NCBI RefSeq assembly: GCF_002356415.1
Contig: NZ_AP018338.1
Coordinates: 496,001-560,000, forward strand
Length of the DNA: 64,000 nt
Source: Streptococcus oralis subsp. tigurinus
Lineage (GTDB): Bacteria; Bacillota; Bacilli; Lactobacillales; Streptococcaceae
Direction: 5' to 3'
The notes under the pieces were generated by a model, which ran no database searches, was not told the DNA's origin, and saw only the letters and a list, made by a program, of their open reading frames with translations. Below are positions 1 to 8,971 of the stretch, piece by piece (the stretch's first letter is position 1; each line of letters starts with the position of its first letter). The translations under genes and the position numbers were made by a program.

Positions 1-45
1 TCATCCATGCAGAAACAAGATTATATGAAATAAAAGGAGTAACCA

Positions 46-1095
46 ATGACCGGAAACTATTCAACACGTGAATACCGTGAGAAATTATATGATGATCTTC
101 ATGTTCGATTAAGAGATACAGTGATTTTGATGTGTGCGATTTTTATTGCCTCTATCGGCCTAAATATGAATTCAACAGCTGTCATTATTGGAGCCATGCT
201 GATTTCGCCTCTTATGACACCGATTGTTGGACTCGGATTTGGTTTAGCTATTTTTGATACGCGTTTAATCAAGCAATCTCTAGAGGTTTTATTTACTCAA
301 GTATTGGTCAGCTTGCTTGTCTCGACTCTGTATTTCTGGATTTCTCCCTTATCTTATGCAAGTAGCGAACTGATTGCACGAACCTCTCCAACCATTTGGG
401 ATGTTCTCATTGCTATTGCTGGTGGGATAGCAGGTGTAATTGGGTCAAGGAAAAAAGAAGCAAACAATATCGTGCCAGGAGTAGCCATCGCAACAGCTTT
501 GATGCCACCTATCTGTACTGCAGGCTATGGTTTAGCTAATGGAAATGTACGATTTTTATTTGGGGCTCTCTATCTTTTCTTGATCAACTGTGTCTTTATC
601 ATGCTAGCCAACATTGTTGGAACAAGAATTTTGATGAGAAAATCTCCCTTAAGTTCATTTAAAGAGCTAAATATTAAAATGAGAATTGGGTTGATATCCT
701 TGATTGTATTATTGGTTCTTCCAGCCAGCTATTCAGCAGTCACTCTGACGATAGATCAAGCGCGAAAAGAAGGAATCAAACAGTTTGTAGGAAAAGAGTT
801 CGCCAATCACACGGTCATTAATCAAGTCTACAAGTCAAGGAACAATGAATTGGTCTTGACGGTTGTTGGAGATCCGATTTCAGACGAAGAATTAGAAGCG
901 CTCCACCAAAAACAAGCCTCTTACGGTATTCAATCTGTTCAATTGAAAGTCAATCAAGTTCATAATTCGACAAAATTAGACAGTGATACGACCAAGGAAT
1001 TTTATGAAACCATCAACAAGTATATCGATCAAAAACTCTCTGAAAAAGATTCACAAAAAGATATTGTAAAAGAAAATGAGGCAGACAAGGAATGA
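46..1095 (+). CDS. DUF389 (TIGR00341-type) integral membrane protein
   Basis: A 349-residue membrane protein of the DUF389 family, whose function is unknown. The first ~245 residues hold about six hydrophobic segments, including the family-typical stretch NSTAVIIGAMLISPLMTPIVG near residues 43-63. A second conserved block, with VPGVAIATALMPPICTAGYG, lies near residues 144-163. The last ~100 residues are hydrophilic and charged, probably a soluble C-terminal domain. The start is set by AAAAGGAG seven bases before ATG. It converges on thrS and shares a two-way terminator with it. The fold is assigned by family; no substrate can be inferred. Confidence 0.85.
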   Translation: MTGNYSTREYREKLYDDLHVRLRDTVILMCAIFIASIGLNMNSTAVIIGAMLISPLMTPIVGLGFGLAIFDTRLIKQSLEVLFTQVLVSLLVSTLYFWISPLSYASSELIARTSPTIWDVLIAIAGGIAGVIGSRKKEANNIVPGVAIATALMPPICTAGYGLANGNVRFLFGALYLFLINCVFIMLANIVGTRILMRKSPLSSFKELNIKMRIGLISLIVLLVLPASYSAVTLTIDQARKEGIKQFVGKEFANHTVINQVYKSRNNELVLTVVGDPISDEELEALHQKQASYGIQSVQLKVNQVHNSTKLDSDTTKEFYETINKYIDQKLSEKDSQKDIVKENEADKE

Positions 1096-1179
1096 GGATA
1101 TTGACCTTATCTAACTCATGAAAGCAAATCTTGTGTTGTGGTTTGACCAATCACTACTAGCTCAGATTAAATAAAATAT

Positions 1180-1213
1180 AAAAAGCAACAGCTGAAATAG
1201 TTGTTGCTTTTTC
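1180..1213. terminator. bidirectional terminator between the DUF389 gene and thrS
   Basis: AAAAGCAACA and TGTTGCTTTT arms enclose a short loop, with A and T runs on both sides. It can therefore stop transcription of both converging genes. Confidence 0.85.
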
Positions 1214-1248
1214 TGGCTCTGAAAAATGTTTCTCAGACTGTGATTGTT

Positions 1249-3192
1249 TTATTTCTCAACGCGTGATTTGTTGGCGATATCAGCAAGGATTGCTGCTGCA
1301 AACTCATCTACTGGGACAGTTTGTGTTTCTTTTTGGCCATAGCGACGAACATTGACTGTTCCGTCTTCCATTTCTTTGTCTCCAACGATTAATTGGTAAG
1401 GAATTTTGCTTGTTTGTGAAGCACGAATCTTGAATTGCATTTTTTCATTGCGCTCATCTACATCTGCACGGACACCACGGTCACGGAGTTTTTTAGCTAC
1501 TTCCCATGCGTAGTCCACATGTTTTTCGTTAGAAACGGGGATGAGGGTCACTTGGTGTGGGGCAAGCCATGTTGGGAAGGCACCCTTGTAGTTCTCAATC
1601 AAGATAGCTGTGAAGCGTTCCATGGTTGAGATAACCCCACGGTGGATCATAACTGGACGGTGTTCTTCACCGTCAGCTCCAATATATTTGAGGTCGAAGC
1701 GTTCTGGAAGCAAGAAGTCAAGCTGGATAGTAGAAAGGGTTTCTTCTTTACCGAGGGCAGTTTTAACCTGGATATCCAATTTTGGTCCGTAGAAGGCTGC
1801 TTCACCTTCAGCTTCAAAGTAATCCAGTTCCATATCATCCATAGCTGCTTTCAACATGCGTTGTGCATTTTCCCACATCTCATCGTTGTCAAAGTATTTG
1901 TGTTTATCTTCTGGGTCACGATAAGACAAGCGGAAACGGTAATCTGTCAAATTAAAGTCTTCATACACGTCGATAATCAATTGAAGAATTTTCTTGAATT
2001 CTTCCTCAATTTGTTCTGGAGCTACAAAAGTATGACCATCATTGAGGGACATTTCACGTACACGTTGAAGACCTGTAAGGGCGCCAGATTTTTCATATCG
2101 GTGCATCATGCCAATCTCAGCGATACGGATTGGTAATTCACGGTATGAGTGTACATGGTGTTTATAAACTTCGATATGGTGAGGACAGTTCATTGGGCGG
2201 AGGACAAACTCTTCACCGTCTCCCATGTCCATAGTTGGGAACATATCTTCACGGTAGTGATCCCAGTGACCAGAAGTTTTATAGAGTTCCACTGAGGCAA
2301 TTGGTGGAGTGTAAACATGTTGGTAGCCTGCAGCGATTTCCTTGTCGACAATGTAGCGTTCCAATTCACGACGGATAGTGGCTCCGTTTGGTAACCAGAA
2401 TGGTAAACCTTGTCCGACTTCTTGTGAAATCATGAAGAGGTCAAGTTCTTTACCGAGTTTACGGTGGTCACGTTCCTTGGCTTCTTCACGCATTTGAAGG
2501 TAGTTCTTCAAGTCTTTCTTGTCAAACCAAGCTGTACCGTAGATTCGTTGCATCATCGCGTTGTCGCTATTTCCACGCCAGTAGGCACCAGCTACGTTGA
2601 GCAGGTGGAAAATTTGGATACGACCTGTTGATGGGACGTGAGGACCACGGCAGAGGTCCACGTATTCGCCCTGACGGTAGATAGTCAAACCGCCTTCGTC
2701 TTCTGAGTGTTCTTCAATCAATTCCAATTTGTAAGGGTCGTTCTTGAAGATTTCACGGGCCTCGTCCTTAGTCACTTCTTCACGGATTGATGGGAAGTTT
2801 TCTTTAACGATTTTTTTCATTTCTTCTTCGATACGAGGCAGGTCTTCGTTGGAGATTTGGCCAGCAATATTGTCGGTATCGTAGTAGAAACCATCTTCGA
2901 TAGCTGGACCAACACCTAAGTGAATGTCTGGGAAGAGGCGACGAGCTGCTTGGGCAAACAAGTGAGCAGCTGAGTGGCGCAAGATTGGCAGAGCATCTTC
3001 GTGATCAGACGTCACGATTTCGATGCTTCCATCTTCAGTGATAGCACGAGTAGTGTCGATGAGTTTGCCGTTGAATTTACCAGCCAAGGCTTTTTTTGCT
3101 AGGGAATTGCTGATGGATTGGGCAATTTCAAAAGTTGTAACGCCAGATTCGAATTCACGAACAGCGCCATCTGGGAAAGTAATCTTAATCAT
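1249..3192 (-). CDS. thrS: threonyl-tRNA synthetase
   Basis: Cytoplasmic class II synthetase that charges tRNA-Thr. At 647 residues it has the usual full length. In order: N-terminal TGS domain (residues 1-62), editing domain with the HSAAH motif (near 73-77), class II catalytic core with motif 2 around [12 protein letters not shown], the zinc-site sequence RPMNCPHH, and a C-terminal anticodon-binding domain with [17 protein letters not shown]. The start has AAGGAG a few bases upstream. It is the second gene behind a T-box leader, 10 bases after a P-loop gene, so uncharged tRNA-Thr should raise its expression. No defect is seen. Confidence 0.98.
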   Translation of the reverse strand: MIKITFPDGAVREFESGVTTFEIAQSISNSLAKKALAGKFNGKLIDTTRAITEDGSIEIVTSDHEDALPILRHSAAHLFAQAARRLFPDIHLGVGPAIEDGFYYDTDNIAGQISNEDLPRIEEEMKKIVKENFPSIREEVTKDEAREIFKNDPYKLELIEEHSEDEGGLTIYRQGEYVDLCRGPHVPSTGRIQIFHLLNVAGAYWRGNSDNAMMQRIYGTAWFDKKDLKNYLQMREEAKERDHRKLGKELDLFMISQEVGQGLPFWLPNGATIRRELERYIVDKEIAAGYQHVYTPPIASVELYKTSGHWDHYREDMFPTMDMGDGEEFVLRPMNCPHHIEVYKHHVHSYRELPIRIAEIGMMHRYEKSGALTGLQRVREMSLNDGHTFVAPEQIEEEFKKILQLIIDVYEDFNLTDYRFRLSYRDPEDKHKYFDNDEMWENAQRMLKAAMDDMELDYFEAEGEAAFYGPKLDIQVKTALGKEETLSTIQLDFLLPERFDLKYIGADGEEHRPVMIHRGVISTMERFTAILIENYKGAFPTWLAPHQVTLIPVSNEKHVDYAWEVAKKLRDRGVRADVDERNEKMQFKIRASQTSKIPYQLIVGDKEMEDGTVNVRRYGQKETQTVPVDEFAAAILADIANKSRVEK

Positions 3193-3202
3193 GGTTTTCT
3201 CC

Positions 3203-3828
3203 TTAAATATTTATTCTATTTTTGTTGGACAATTTTAAGAGCCGAGCAACTTCTTCTGCAGTCTGATTTTCTGGTTGACTACCATCTGTTACGAGACTAG
3301 GATAGCCTAATTTCATCGCTTCCTTACGAACCATTTGAGCAAAAAGAATATCTCGTTGCATCCAGTTTTCAAAAGCTTGCTCAGGGTTGGTTGTACCCTC
3401 TAAGACATAAGGAACCCATTCTCTCTGTCTATAATGCTTTTTTTGAAAATCAGCTGTCGGAGTCAAGCATAGATAGGATGATGCTTGACATTCAAGCTCC
3501 TTTACCAAGTGAGGCAAAAGTCCTGCTCCCTCCACCAAGAGAGGTCTGTTTTGATTTTTTATCAAGTAAGATTTTACATAAGGAAAAATCTTACTTGAAA
3601 AAAGTGCCATTCTTCATCTGCCATCTCTTCTGGATTTCTCATCCAGATTTGTTCTGGATTTCTATCCTGCCTAAGAAGGCAAATCGGCTGTGAGTCTGCA
3701 CTTGCTTGACTCATCATCTCTTCTATCAAATCATCCAGTTTGATATGAAGTAGTTGATACTGTCTTGCAAGAAGTGAGGCAATTGTTGACTTTCCACTGC
3801 AAGGCGATCCGCCAATCATATAAAGCAT
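3203..3828 (-). pseudogene. P-loop nucleotide kinase-like protein, frameshifted
   Basis: The start ATG at 3828 is preceded by GGAGGAAG. The N-terminal part reads MLYMIGGSPCSGKSTIASLL, with a Walker A motif (GGSPCSGKST), and continues to EEWHFF. A run of six T at about 3598-3603 (on the coding strand) then breaks the frame. The rest, SSKIFPYVKSY to KNRINI, lies in the next frame and includes LVEGAGLLP and the helical C-terminus. One extra T would restore a single ~208-residue protein. It lies directly after a T-box and directly before thrS, so it is co-transcribed with the synthetase. Substrate unknown. It may be truly broken, phase-variable, or a homopolymer sequencing error. Confidence 0.75.
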
Positions 3829-3849
3829 CGTTCTTCCTCCTTCTGACAA

Positions 3850-3881
3850 AACAAAAAGCGACATCCTCGAAAGGACGTCGC
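3850..3881 (-). terminator. T-box attenuator terminator
   Basis: The arms GCGACGTCC and GGATGTCGC enclose TTTCGA and are followed by TTTTTGTTTT on the minus strand. The 5' arm lies just after the T-box core, as required for mutually exclusive antiterminator pairing. Confidence 0.9.
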
Positions 3882-4059
3882 AACGTGGTTCCACCTTCAT
3901 TTATGTTCCTCAAAAAGAGGGACACCTCTGATTGGCTTTAACGTAGCCACCGTTTTATGTTTGCATAAAAGTCAGTAGAGTAGTATCAGTTTAGGCTTTC
4001 TATGCGTTTCCAGCAACCACGCACTCTCTAGTAGAAAGGGACTAAGTGACTTGTCTCTA
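3850..4059 (-). promoter_or_regulatory. T-box riboswitch (threonine) controlling the P-loop gene and thrS
   Basis: On the minus strand the conserved T-box core AAGGTGGAACCACG sits at 3897-3884, followed by a terminator stem. The Stem I region contains AGAGAGTGCGTGG and GATACTACTCTACTGAC (3987-3971), where ACT triplets could serve as the threonine specifier. Uncharged tRNA-Thr is expected to pair with the UGGAAC bulge and prevent termination. The exact specifier position was not proven by folding. Confidence 0.9.
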
Positions 4060-4065
4060 TGCATT

Positions 4066-4093
4066 ATTATAGCATGATTGCGAGATTTTTCAA
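4066..4093 (-). promoter_or_regulatory. promoter of the T-box/thrS transcript
   Basis: On the minus strand, TTGAAA (4093-4088), a 16-base spacer and TATAAT (4071-4066) with TG at the extended -10 position. The -35 box overlaps the stop codon of the upstream membrane-protein gene. Confidence 0.85.
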
Positions 4094-4464
4094 GGATTTT
4101 GTGAAAGTTTTTTATTTTTTCCTCGCTGTAGCATGTATTTAATACCCGAACCTGAAGCCATACCAAGTAGGGCAAAGAGTTCATAAGCTAGGAAATAAAC
4201 GAGAATGAATTCATTAAAAGTGATGATGGTAAAGCAATAGAGCAATCCGACACCAAGCAGCCACCACAGTGAGAATTGGAAACGGTAGCTATAAAGAAGG
4301 GACACGATGAAGGTTGCCAAAGGTGAAAAGAGGAGAATGTTGTAAATGTGCAGTCCCTTCAGTGTATATGGGTTAGTGATGAGTAGTGAGAATAGCACAT
4401 AGAGGGGCCAGTAAAAGAAGAAAATGACAAAGTAGTATGGAATATACTTAAGATATTTCCGCAT
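4090..4464 (-). CDS. small integral membrane protein of unknown function
   Basis: 124 residues with about four hydrophobic helices: residues 9-30, 39-59, 64-83 and 85-107. The basic tail ends in QRGKNKKLSQNP. I do not recognise a named family. GGAGG lies nine bases before the ATG, and a good promoter lies upstream. The stop codon overlaps the -35 box of the thrS T-box promoter, so the two units are tightly packed. The N-terminus MRKYLKYIPYY, basic then hydrophobic, suggests insertion without a cleaved signal. Confidence 0.7.
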   Translation of the reverse strand: MRKYLKYIPYYFVIFFFYWPLYVLFSLLITNPYTLKGLHIYNILLFSPLATFIVSLLYSYRFQFSLWWLLGVGLLYCFTIITFNEFILVYFLAYELFALLGMASGSGIKYMLQRGKNKKLSQNP

Positions 4465-4544
4465 GGCAATAGTCCTCCAATCTACAAAAATTGAGAGATG
4501 TTGAAGACCACATAATCCTAAATGAAGGGGAACTCTCTATTTAT

Positions 4545-4573
4545 ATTATAGCACGTATTGGAAGCCTTTACAA
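4545..4573 (-). promoter_or_regulatory. promoter of the small membrane protein gene
   Basis: On the minus strand, TTGTAA (4573-4568), a 17-base spacer and TATAAT (4550-4545) preceded by TGC (extended -10). It is divergent from the metallophosphoesterase promoter. Confidence 0.75.
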
Positions 4574-4619
4574 GTTAATCCAGTGAGTAGCGATAGTGCT
4601 CTTTTTGAGTGTTTTCTGC

Positions 4620-4625
4620 TATAAT
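4620..4625 (+). promoter_or_regulatory. extended -10 promoter of the first metallophosphoesterase gene
   Basis: TGCTATAAT, with TATAAT at 4620-4625 and no convincing -35 box. It lies about 37 bases before the chosen start. Confidence 0.7.
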
Positions 4626-4661
4626 ACTAACAAAAGAAGTAAGAGGAAAAGAGGAGAAAGG

Positions 4662-5504
4662 ATGACCAAAATAGCAGTTCTTTCAGACATACATGGGAAT
4701 ACGACAGCCCTGGAAGCTGTACTGACTGATGCTAAAAAGGCAAAGGTAGATGAGTACTGGCTTTTGGGGGATATTCTTATGCCAGGAACAGGACGTGGAA
4801 GGATATTGAATCTTTTAGCGGCTTTGCCTATTACTGTAAGAGTTCTTGGTAATTGGGAGAATAGTCTCTGGCGTGGTTTGCATCGCAAGCTAGATTTGAC
4901 AAAAGCTAGTCATCGCTACCTCCTACGTCAATGCCAGTATATATTAGAAGAAATCAGCCCTGAAGAAATCGAAGACCTCCACAATCAACCCATGCAAGTT
5001 CATCGTCAGTTTGGTGATTTGATGGTGGGAATCACTCACCATCTCCCTGATAAAAACTGGGGTAGGGAGTTGATTCATACGGGAAAACAAGAAGATTTTG
5101 ATAGATTAGTGACGGAACCGCATGCCTCCATCGCAGTATATGGTCATATCCACCAACAGTTGCTTCGTTATGGAAGTGATGGACAGTTGATTCTTAATCC
5201 AGGGTCCATTGGACAACCCTTCTTTCTAGATGCGAAGTTGCGTAAGGACCTGCGGGCCCAGTATATGATCTTAGAGTTTGATGAAGCAGGTTTGGCTGAT
5301 GTTGATTTTCGTCGAGTGGATTATGATGTAGAAGCCGAATTGCAGTTGGCTAAAGATTTAAAGCTCCCCTATTTCCAGGTCTATTATGAAAGTTTGGTAA
5401 ATGGGATTCACCACACTCATAACCAGGAACTTCTGTATGAGATTGCTCAAAAACAGGGGCATGATATTGAGTTGGATGAATGGTTAGATAGTAGTAATGA
5501 TTGA
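4662..5504 (+). CDS. calcineurin-like metallophosphoesterase (copy 1)
   Basis: 280 residues. The metal-binding phosphoesterase signatures are visible: SDIHGN near residues 8-13, GD (LLGDI) near 38-40, GNWEN near 65 (in place of GNHD), and YGHIHQ near 162-167. The ATG at 4662 is chosen because GGAGAAAGG precedes it, and homology to the second copy in this window starts there. A longer frame extends upstream but would begin before the promoter. It is a clear paralog of the gene at 22028-22882. The substrate is unknown; soluble cytoplasmic protein. Confidence 0.85.
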   Translation: MTKIAVLSDIHGNTTALEAVLTDAKKAKVDEYWLLGDILMPGTGRGRILNLLAALPITVRVLGNWENSLWRGLHRKLDLTKASHRYLLRQCQYILEEISPEEIEDLHNQPMQVHRQFGDLMVGITHHLPDKNWGRELIHTGKQEDFDRLVTEPHASIAVYGHIHQQLLRYGSDGQLILNPGSIGQPFFLDAKLRKDLRAQYMILEFDEAGLADVDFRRVDYDVEAELQLAKDLKLPYFQVYYESLVNGIHHTHNQELLYEIAQKQGHDIELDEWLDSSND

Positions 5505-5528
5505 CATGACATCAAAAAGGGGTATAAT
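5501..5528 (+). promoter_or_regulatory. promoter of the Rrf2-family regulator gene
   Basis: TTGACA (5501-5506), a 16-base spacer and TATAAT (5523-5528). The -35 box overlaps the stop codon of the preceding gene. Confidence 0.85.
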
Positions 5529-5576
5529 GAGTATGAGAAGAGAGATGATGAAAATCTCAGGTGAAAGGGGAACAAA

Positions 5577-6014
5577 ATGCAAATTTCAAGTCGATTTACC
5601 ATTGCGACCCATATGCTAATTATCATTGCTATAAAGGGCCGGGAAAGCAAGGTGACCAGTGATTTTCTCGCAGCTAGCGTTGGAGTTAATCCAGTCATTA
5701 TCCGTAAGACTTTGTCGCAACTCAAAAAAGCAGGATTGATTTCAGTTGCGCGTGGGACGGGCGGTACCGAGATTATAAAGGACCTCCAAGATATTAGCCT
5801 TTTTGATGTGTATCAGGCTGTCGAATGTCTAGGAAAATCTGGCAAACTCTTTAGTTTCCATGACAATCCCAATCCTAACTGTCCAGTAGGGGCTAATATT
5901 CATAAGGTCTTGGATCAGAAATTGCTGGATATCCAAGTAGCTATGGAAAATCAACTTCGTCAGATGAGTCTGGCTCAGGTTGTGGCAGATGCAGAAGCAA
6001 GAATAGCAAAATAA
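5577..6014 (+). CDS. Rrf2-family transcriptional regulator
   Basis: 145 residues. The N-terminal winged helix-turn-helix matches Rrf2: MQISSRFTIATHMLIIIA, then SDFLAASVGVNPVIIRKTLSQLKKAGLI (about 36-63), then a wing with RGTGGTEI. The C-terminal half contains only two cysteines, one in ECLGK and one in NCPVGA. The three-cysteine Fe-S ligand set of IscR and NsrR is absent, so it is closer to the YwnA-type Rrf2 proteins that do not bind a cluster. The signal and targets are unknown. GGTGAAAGGGG precedes the start. Confidence 0.85.
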   Translation: MQISSRFTIATHMLIIIAIKGRESKVTSDFLAASVGVNPVIIRKTLSQLKKAGLISVARGTGGTEIIKDLQDISLFDVYQAVECLGKSGKLFSFHDNPNPNCPVGANIHKVLDQKLLDIQVAMENQLRQMSLAQVVADAEARIAK

Positions 6015-6036
6015 GAGGGCTAGGCTCCTCTTTTTC
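6013..6036 (+). terminator. terminator after the Rrf2 regulator gene
   Basis: AGAGG and CCTCT arms around GCTAGGCT, followed by a T run. It overlaps the end of the gene. Confidence 0.75.
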
Positions 6037-6053
6037 TATTGCCATAATTATGG

Positions 6054-6059
6054 TACAAT
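6054..6059 (+). promoter_or_regulatory. extended -10 promoter of the DUF218 gene
   Basis: TGGTACAAT, with TACAAT at 6054-6059, 22 bases before the ATG and followed by AAAGGAGGAG. Confidence 0.65.
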
Positions 6060-6081
6060 GTAGACATTAAAGGAGGAGACT

Positions 6082-7104
6082 ATGTACTTTATCACAGGAT
6101 TTTTTGTCCTACTTTTTCTCGTTTCGTTTTTAAGGGACAATCGCAGTCTCTGGAATCCAGCTCTCTTGCTTTTGTCTCTGCTCTTTTCTTATATGTCCAT
6201 TGCCAATCTTTTTTACGAAGCTGGGCAGAAAGAAGTGCACATGGTTTTCTTTGCAGGGATTTTTCTCCTGCTGCCTCTTTTAGTTTTTCTAAGTGGTTTT
6301 TTCCTTATTTATAATGGATTCGTGTTATTGAAAAAAGAAGGAAAATCCAAGGCAAATTATTTGTCTCTAGGATTAGGTTGTGTGATTCTATTCTTTTTTG
6401 TGATCATGGCGATTCGAGTGAGCGATACCAAGGGCTTGTTTTACACCAATCATCTAGTGAATATTATCTTTTTCTTTTTGATTTATTCGTATTTGATTTT
6501 TGGTTTTGCCTTTGCAGGATTTCTGCTTTATTCTATCCTGTATCTTTTTATTCCTAAGAAAAAATATTATGATTTTATCATCATTCACGGAGCAGGTTTG
6601 TTGAATGGAGAAAAAGTGACTCCCTTACTAAAGAGTCGCATTGATAAGGCAGTAGAAGCCTATCGCCAGTCTCTTAATCCCAATGTTAAAATCATCGCGA
6701 GTGGTGGTCAAGGTGGAGATGAAAAGATATCCGAAGCTCAGGCGATTTGTAATTATTTGTTGGAAGAGACAGATATTCCGAGAGAAGCGATTCTCCTAGA
6801 GGAAGACTCAACGACGACCTATGAGAATCTTCTCTTCTCAAAAGAAATGGGAGAGAAGCTGGTGACCAGTCCACGTTTTCTCTTTGTGACCAATGATTAC
6901 CATGTTTTTCGTACCAGTACCTATGCTCGCCGTATTGGGATGAAGGGAGATGGCCTTGGTTGCCGTACAGCCGCCTACTATATCCCATCGGCCTTTATCA
7001 GAGAATATATTGCTCTATGTGTGAAGATGAGATGGCTTTTTATCGCCCTCTATGTTTTGTTGATTTTAGCTCTGATTTTCTCCTATAGAGGTGTTCTATG
7101 GTAA
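6082..7104 (+). CDS. YdcF/SanA-like DUF218 membrane protein
   Basis: 340 residues. Residues 1-165 carry five or so hydrophobic segments. The DUF218 domain follows (about 167-310), with IIIHGAGL, ASGGQGGDEKISEAQA, LLEEDSTTTYENLLFSKE and FVTNDYHVFRT. A final membrane segment sits at about 315-335. Family relatives in other bacteria (SanA, ElyC) are linked to envelope integrity and peptidoglycan precursor metabolism, but the reaction is not settled. AAAGGAGGAG precedes the start. It is transcribed alone. Confidence 0.85.
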   Translation: MYFITGFFVLLFLVSFLRDNRSLWNPALLLLSLLFSYMSIANLFYEAGQKEVHMVFFAGIFLLLPLLVFLSGFFLIYNGFVLLKKEGKSKANYLSLGLGCVILFFFVIMAIRVSDTKGLFYTNHLVNIIFFFLIYSYLIFGFAFAGFLLYSILYLFIPKKKYYDFIIIHGAGLLNGEKVTPLLKSRIDKAVEAYRQSLNPNVKIIASGGQGGDEKISEAQAICNYLLEETDIPREAILLEEDSTTTYENLLFSKEMGEKLVTSPRFLFVTNDYHVFRTSTYARRIGMKGDGLGCRTAAYYIPSAFIREYIALCVKMRWLFIALYVLLILALIFSYRGVLW

Positions 7105-7349
7105 TATGTAAAATTCATATTGTAATTCTTGTTAGAATCTCTAAAAAATCTTGTAGTAACCCTAAGGGAAAAATTGTCACTAGTAATGAAAGAGCAGGGT
7201 AAGTGATTGTGAGTGCGGTTTTTGGAACGGCTTCATGATTGCTCGTCAATCAATTGAACAATTTCTAACTTAGTTGCAGATTTTCAGAGAGAGTCAAAAA
7301 TAGGCAACTGAATATGAGTAGACTAGAATTTTACAGTCAACGACAAATA

Positions 7350-7386
7350 AAAATGTGAACAGCAACAGAGGTTCACATTTTCTTTT
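7350..7386. terminator. bidirectional terminator between the DUF218 gene and the nucleotidyltransferase gene
   Basis: AAAATGTGAAC (7350-7360) and GTTCACATTTT (7371-7381) form an 11-bp stem with T runs on both strands. The ~240 bases before it (7105-7349) hold no gene or recognisable element. Confidence 0.8.
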
Positions 7387-7390
7387 TGGT

Positions 7391-8173
7391 CTATGGCAAA
7401 ATGGCTTTTAGTTCCTTCAGGATAGTTTGCAAGGTTACGATCGCTTGTTCTCCTTGTTGTGGTTGATAGAGTAGTTGGAAATACTTGCGAATAGTTTCTT
7501 CAAATTGCTTAGGGAGGAGAGTACAATGGGCCTTTGCGTACTCCAGCATCCGTTTTTCACCAGGATGGGTTTGCTCATTGAGCGCAAACAACAAGTCAAA
7601 GTAGGAAGCAAAAAATTCACTTGAGCGGTGATTCATACTGAGAAGATCTTGGCGTTTGATAGCTTTTTCTATTTGGTGAGAGAAGGCAGGCATGGTTTGT
7701 TCTAGCAAAAGGAGTTGCCTTTCAATGATATGCTTTTTGAGTTCCTGTGGATAGGGAATCTGGTAGGTTCTTTGGAGCGAAGCATAGTTTCCATTCGGAT
7801 CGTATAGAATCTTGCTGTGGAGTAGATTATGCCACATGCAAGTTGTATAAGCATTTTGAGCTTTGTGTTGAAAAATGGTTGAGTTCAATTCTTGTTCAAA
7901 CGACTCCAGCGAACGATAAATCAGCTCGATTTGGATACCGTTGTTTAGTACACAGTCGTCCTCTAATTCCCAAAACTGGTTTCCAATTTCCATATAGGAG
8001 CAATAGTTGCTAAGAATGATTTGACGAGTTTTCTCGTCAATAGGTGAGTTAAGATAGACATAGACATCATAGTCAGAATTTTGATCGTAGTCTTGTCCTG
8101 CACGTGAACCACCAAGAGCGATAGCTTCTACTTGTTCCAGTTGAGAGAATTCTTTGCAAAGTTCGTGGATCAT
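7391..8173 (-). CDS. nucleotidyltransferase-domain protein
   Basis: 260 residues. The N-terminal polymerase-beta-type nucleotidyltransferase motif is clear: ALGGSRAGQDYDQNSDYDVYVY (about 18-39) gives GGSRA and the metal-binding D-x-D pair. The rest is helical and resembles the C-terminal domain of aminoglycoside adenylyltransferase-like and DUF4037 proteins. The substrate cannot be assigned; a drug-modifying role is possible but not shown. GGAGAAA precedes the start. The gene stands alone, flanked by two terminators with nearly the same stem. Confidence 0.75.
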   Translation of the reverse strand: MIHELCKEFSQLEQVEAIALGGSRAGQDYDQNSDYDVYVYLNSPIDEKTRQIILSNYCSYMEIGNQFWELEDDCVLNNGIQIELIYRSLESFEQELNSTIFQHKAQNAYTTCMWHNLLHSKILYDPNGNYASLQRTYQIPYPQELKKHIIERQLLLLEQTMPAFSHQIEKAIKRQDLLSMNHRSSEFFASYFDLLFALNEQTHPGEKRMLEYAKAHCTLLPKQFEETIRKYFQLLYQPQQGEQAIVTLQTILKELKAILP

Positions 8174-8266
8174 GATTTTTCTCCTTGCTTTAGGGTTTTA
8201 AAGTCATTTTACCAAAAAGTAAAACGTTTGCATAGCATTGAGTTACTCTTTTTCATTTATAGCAAA

Positions 8267-8302
8267 AAATGTGAACCCTTGTTTTGAGTTCACATTTCTT
8301 TT
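8267..8302. terminator. terminator downstream of the amino-acid ABC operon
   Basis: AAATGTGAAC (8267-8276) and GTTCACATTT (8288-8297), with T runs on both strands. The stem is the same as in the terminator at 7350-7381. Confidence 0.8.
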
Positions 8303-8962
8303 TTATTCTGCGGCTTGTTGCCAACGTTTTGCTAGCTTATGAGACAGGCTAGAAATGGCAAAGTTAAAGATAAAGTAAATCAAGGCAATCAGGATATAAA
8401 GACTGAAGACCTGCTCTGGTTCGAAATAGCGTCCCATGAGAATTTGGCTGGCGCCAAAGAGTTCTTGTAGAGCGATAACAGAGTAAAGAAGACTGGTATC
8501 CTTAATCACAGTTACAAACTGAGAAATGATAGCTGGCAGCATTTTACGGATAGCTTGTGGGAGAATGATGTAGTAGAGGATTTGTATGGAGGTAAATCCC
8601 TGAGACATTCCAGCTTCGTACTGTCCCTTGTCCACGGCGTTGAGACCGCCTCGGATAATCTCAGCTAGGGCTGCTGAGGTAAAAAGGGTAAAAGCAGTAA
8701 TACCTGCTGGTGTGGACTTCATCTTGAAAACTAAAAAGATGGTGAAAATCCAGAGAAGGTTGGGAACGTTACGTACAAACTCGATATAAATGCTGGAGAT
8801 GATCCGTAAGACAGGATTTTTCCCATTTCTCATGACGGCTAGTACTGTTCCGATAAGGGTCGAGAGGACGATAGCAATTAGAGAAATGTAGAGGGTCAAG
8901 CCAAATCCTTTAAAGATAAAGGCTAGGTTATCTGGGGTCAAAACTTCTAAAATAGATTCCAT
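8303..8962 (-). CDS. polar amino-acid ABC transporter permease (second)
   Basis: 219 residues, a HisM/GlnP-type inner-membrane permease of a polar amino-acid importer. Several hydrophobic helices are present. The EAA-type coupling loop reads NAVDKGQYEAGMSQGFTSIQ, followed by IILPQAIRKMLP, and contacts the ATPase. It is the last gene of the operon, nine bases after the other permease, which it should pair with. GGAGGTTAC precedes the start. The genes' order and the GlnR operator suggest glutamine, glutamate or a related amino acid, but specificity is not readable from the permease. Confidence 0.9.
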   Translation of the reverse strand: MESILEVLTPDNLAFIFKGFGLTLYISLIAIVLSTLIGTVLAVMRNGKNPVLRIISSIYIEFVRNVPNLLWIFTIFLVFKMKSTPAGITAFTLFTSAALAEIIRGGLNAVDKGQYEAGMSQGFTSIQILYYIILPQAIRKMLPAIISQFVTVIKDTSLLYSVIALQELFGASQILMGRYFEPEQVFSLYILIALIYFIFNFAISSLSHKLAKRWQQAAE

Positions 8963-8971
8963 AGTAACCTC

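Noticed and set aside
1..33. Codons SSMQKQDYMK and a stop just before the DUF389 gene, possibly the end of an upstream gene
   Set aside because: Too short to identify; the frame cannot be verified without upstream sequence.
1642..2136. 164-codon frame antisense to thrS
   Set aside because: It lies wholly inside thrS on the opposite strand, has no ribosome site and looks like a composition shadow.
7105..7349. Possible decayed repeat or gene remnant after the DUF218 gene
   Set aside because: No frame, inverted repeat or similarity to the BOX elements was seen.
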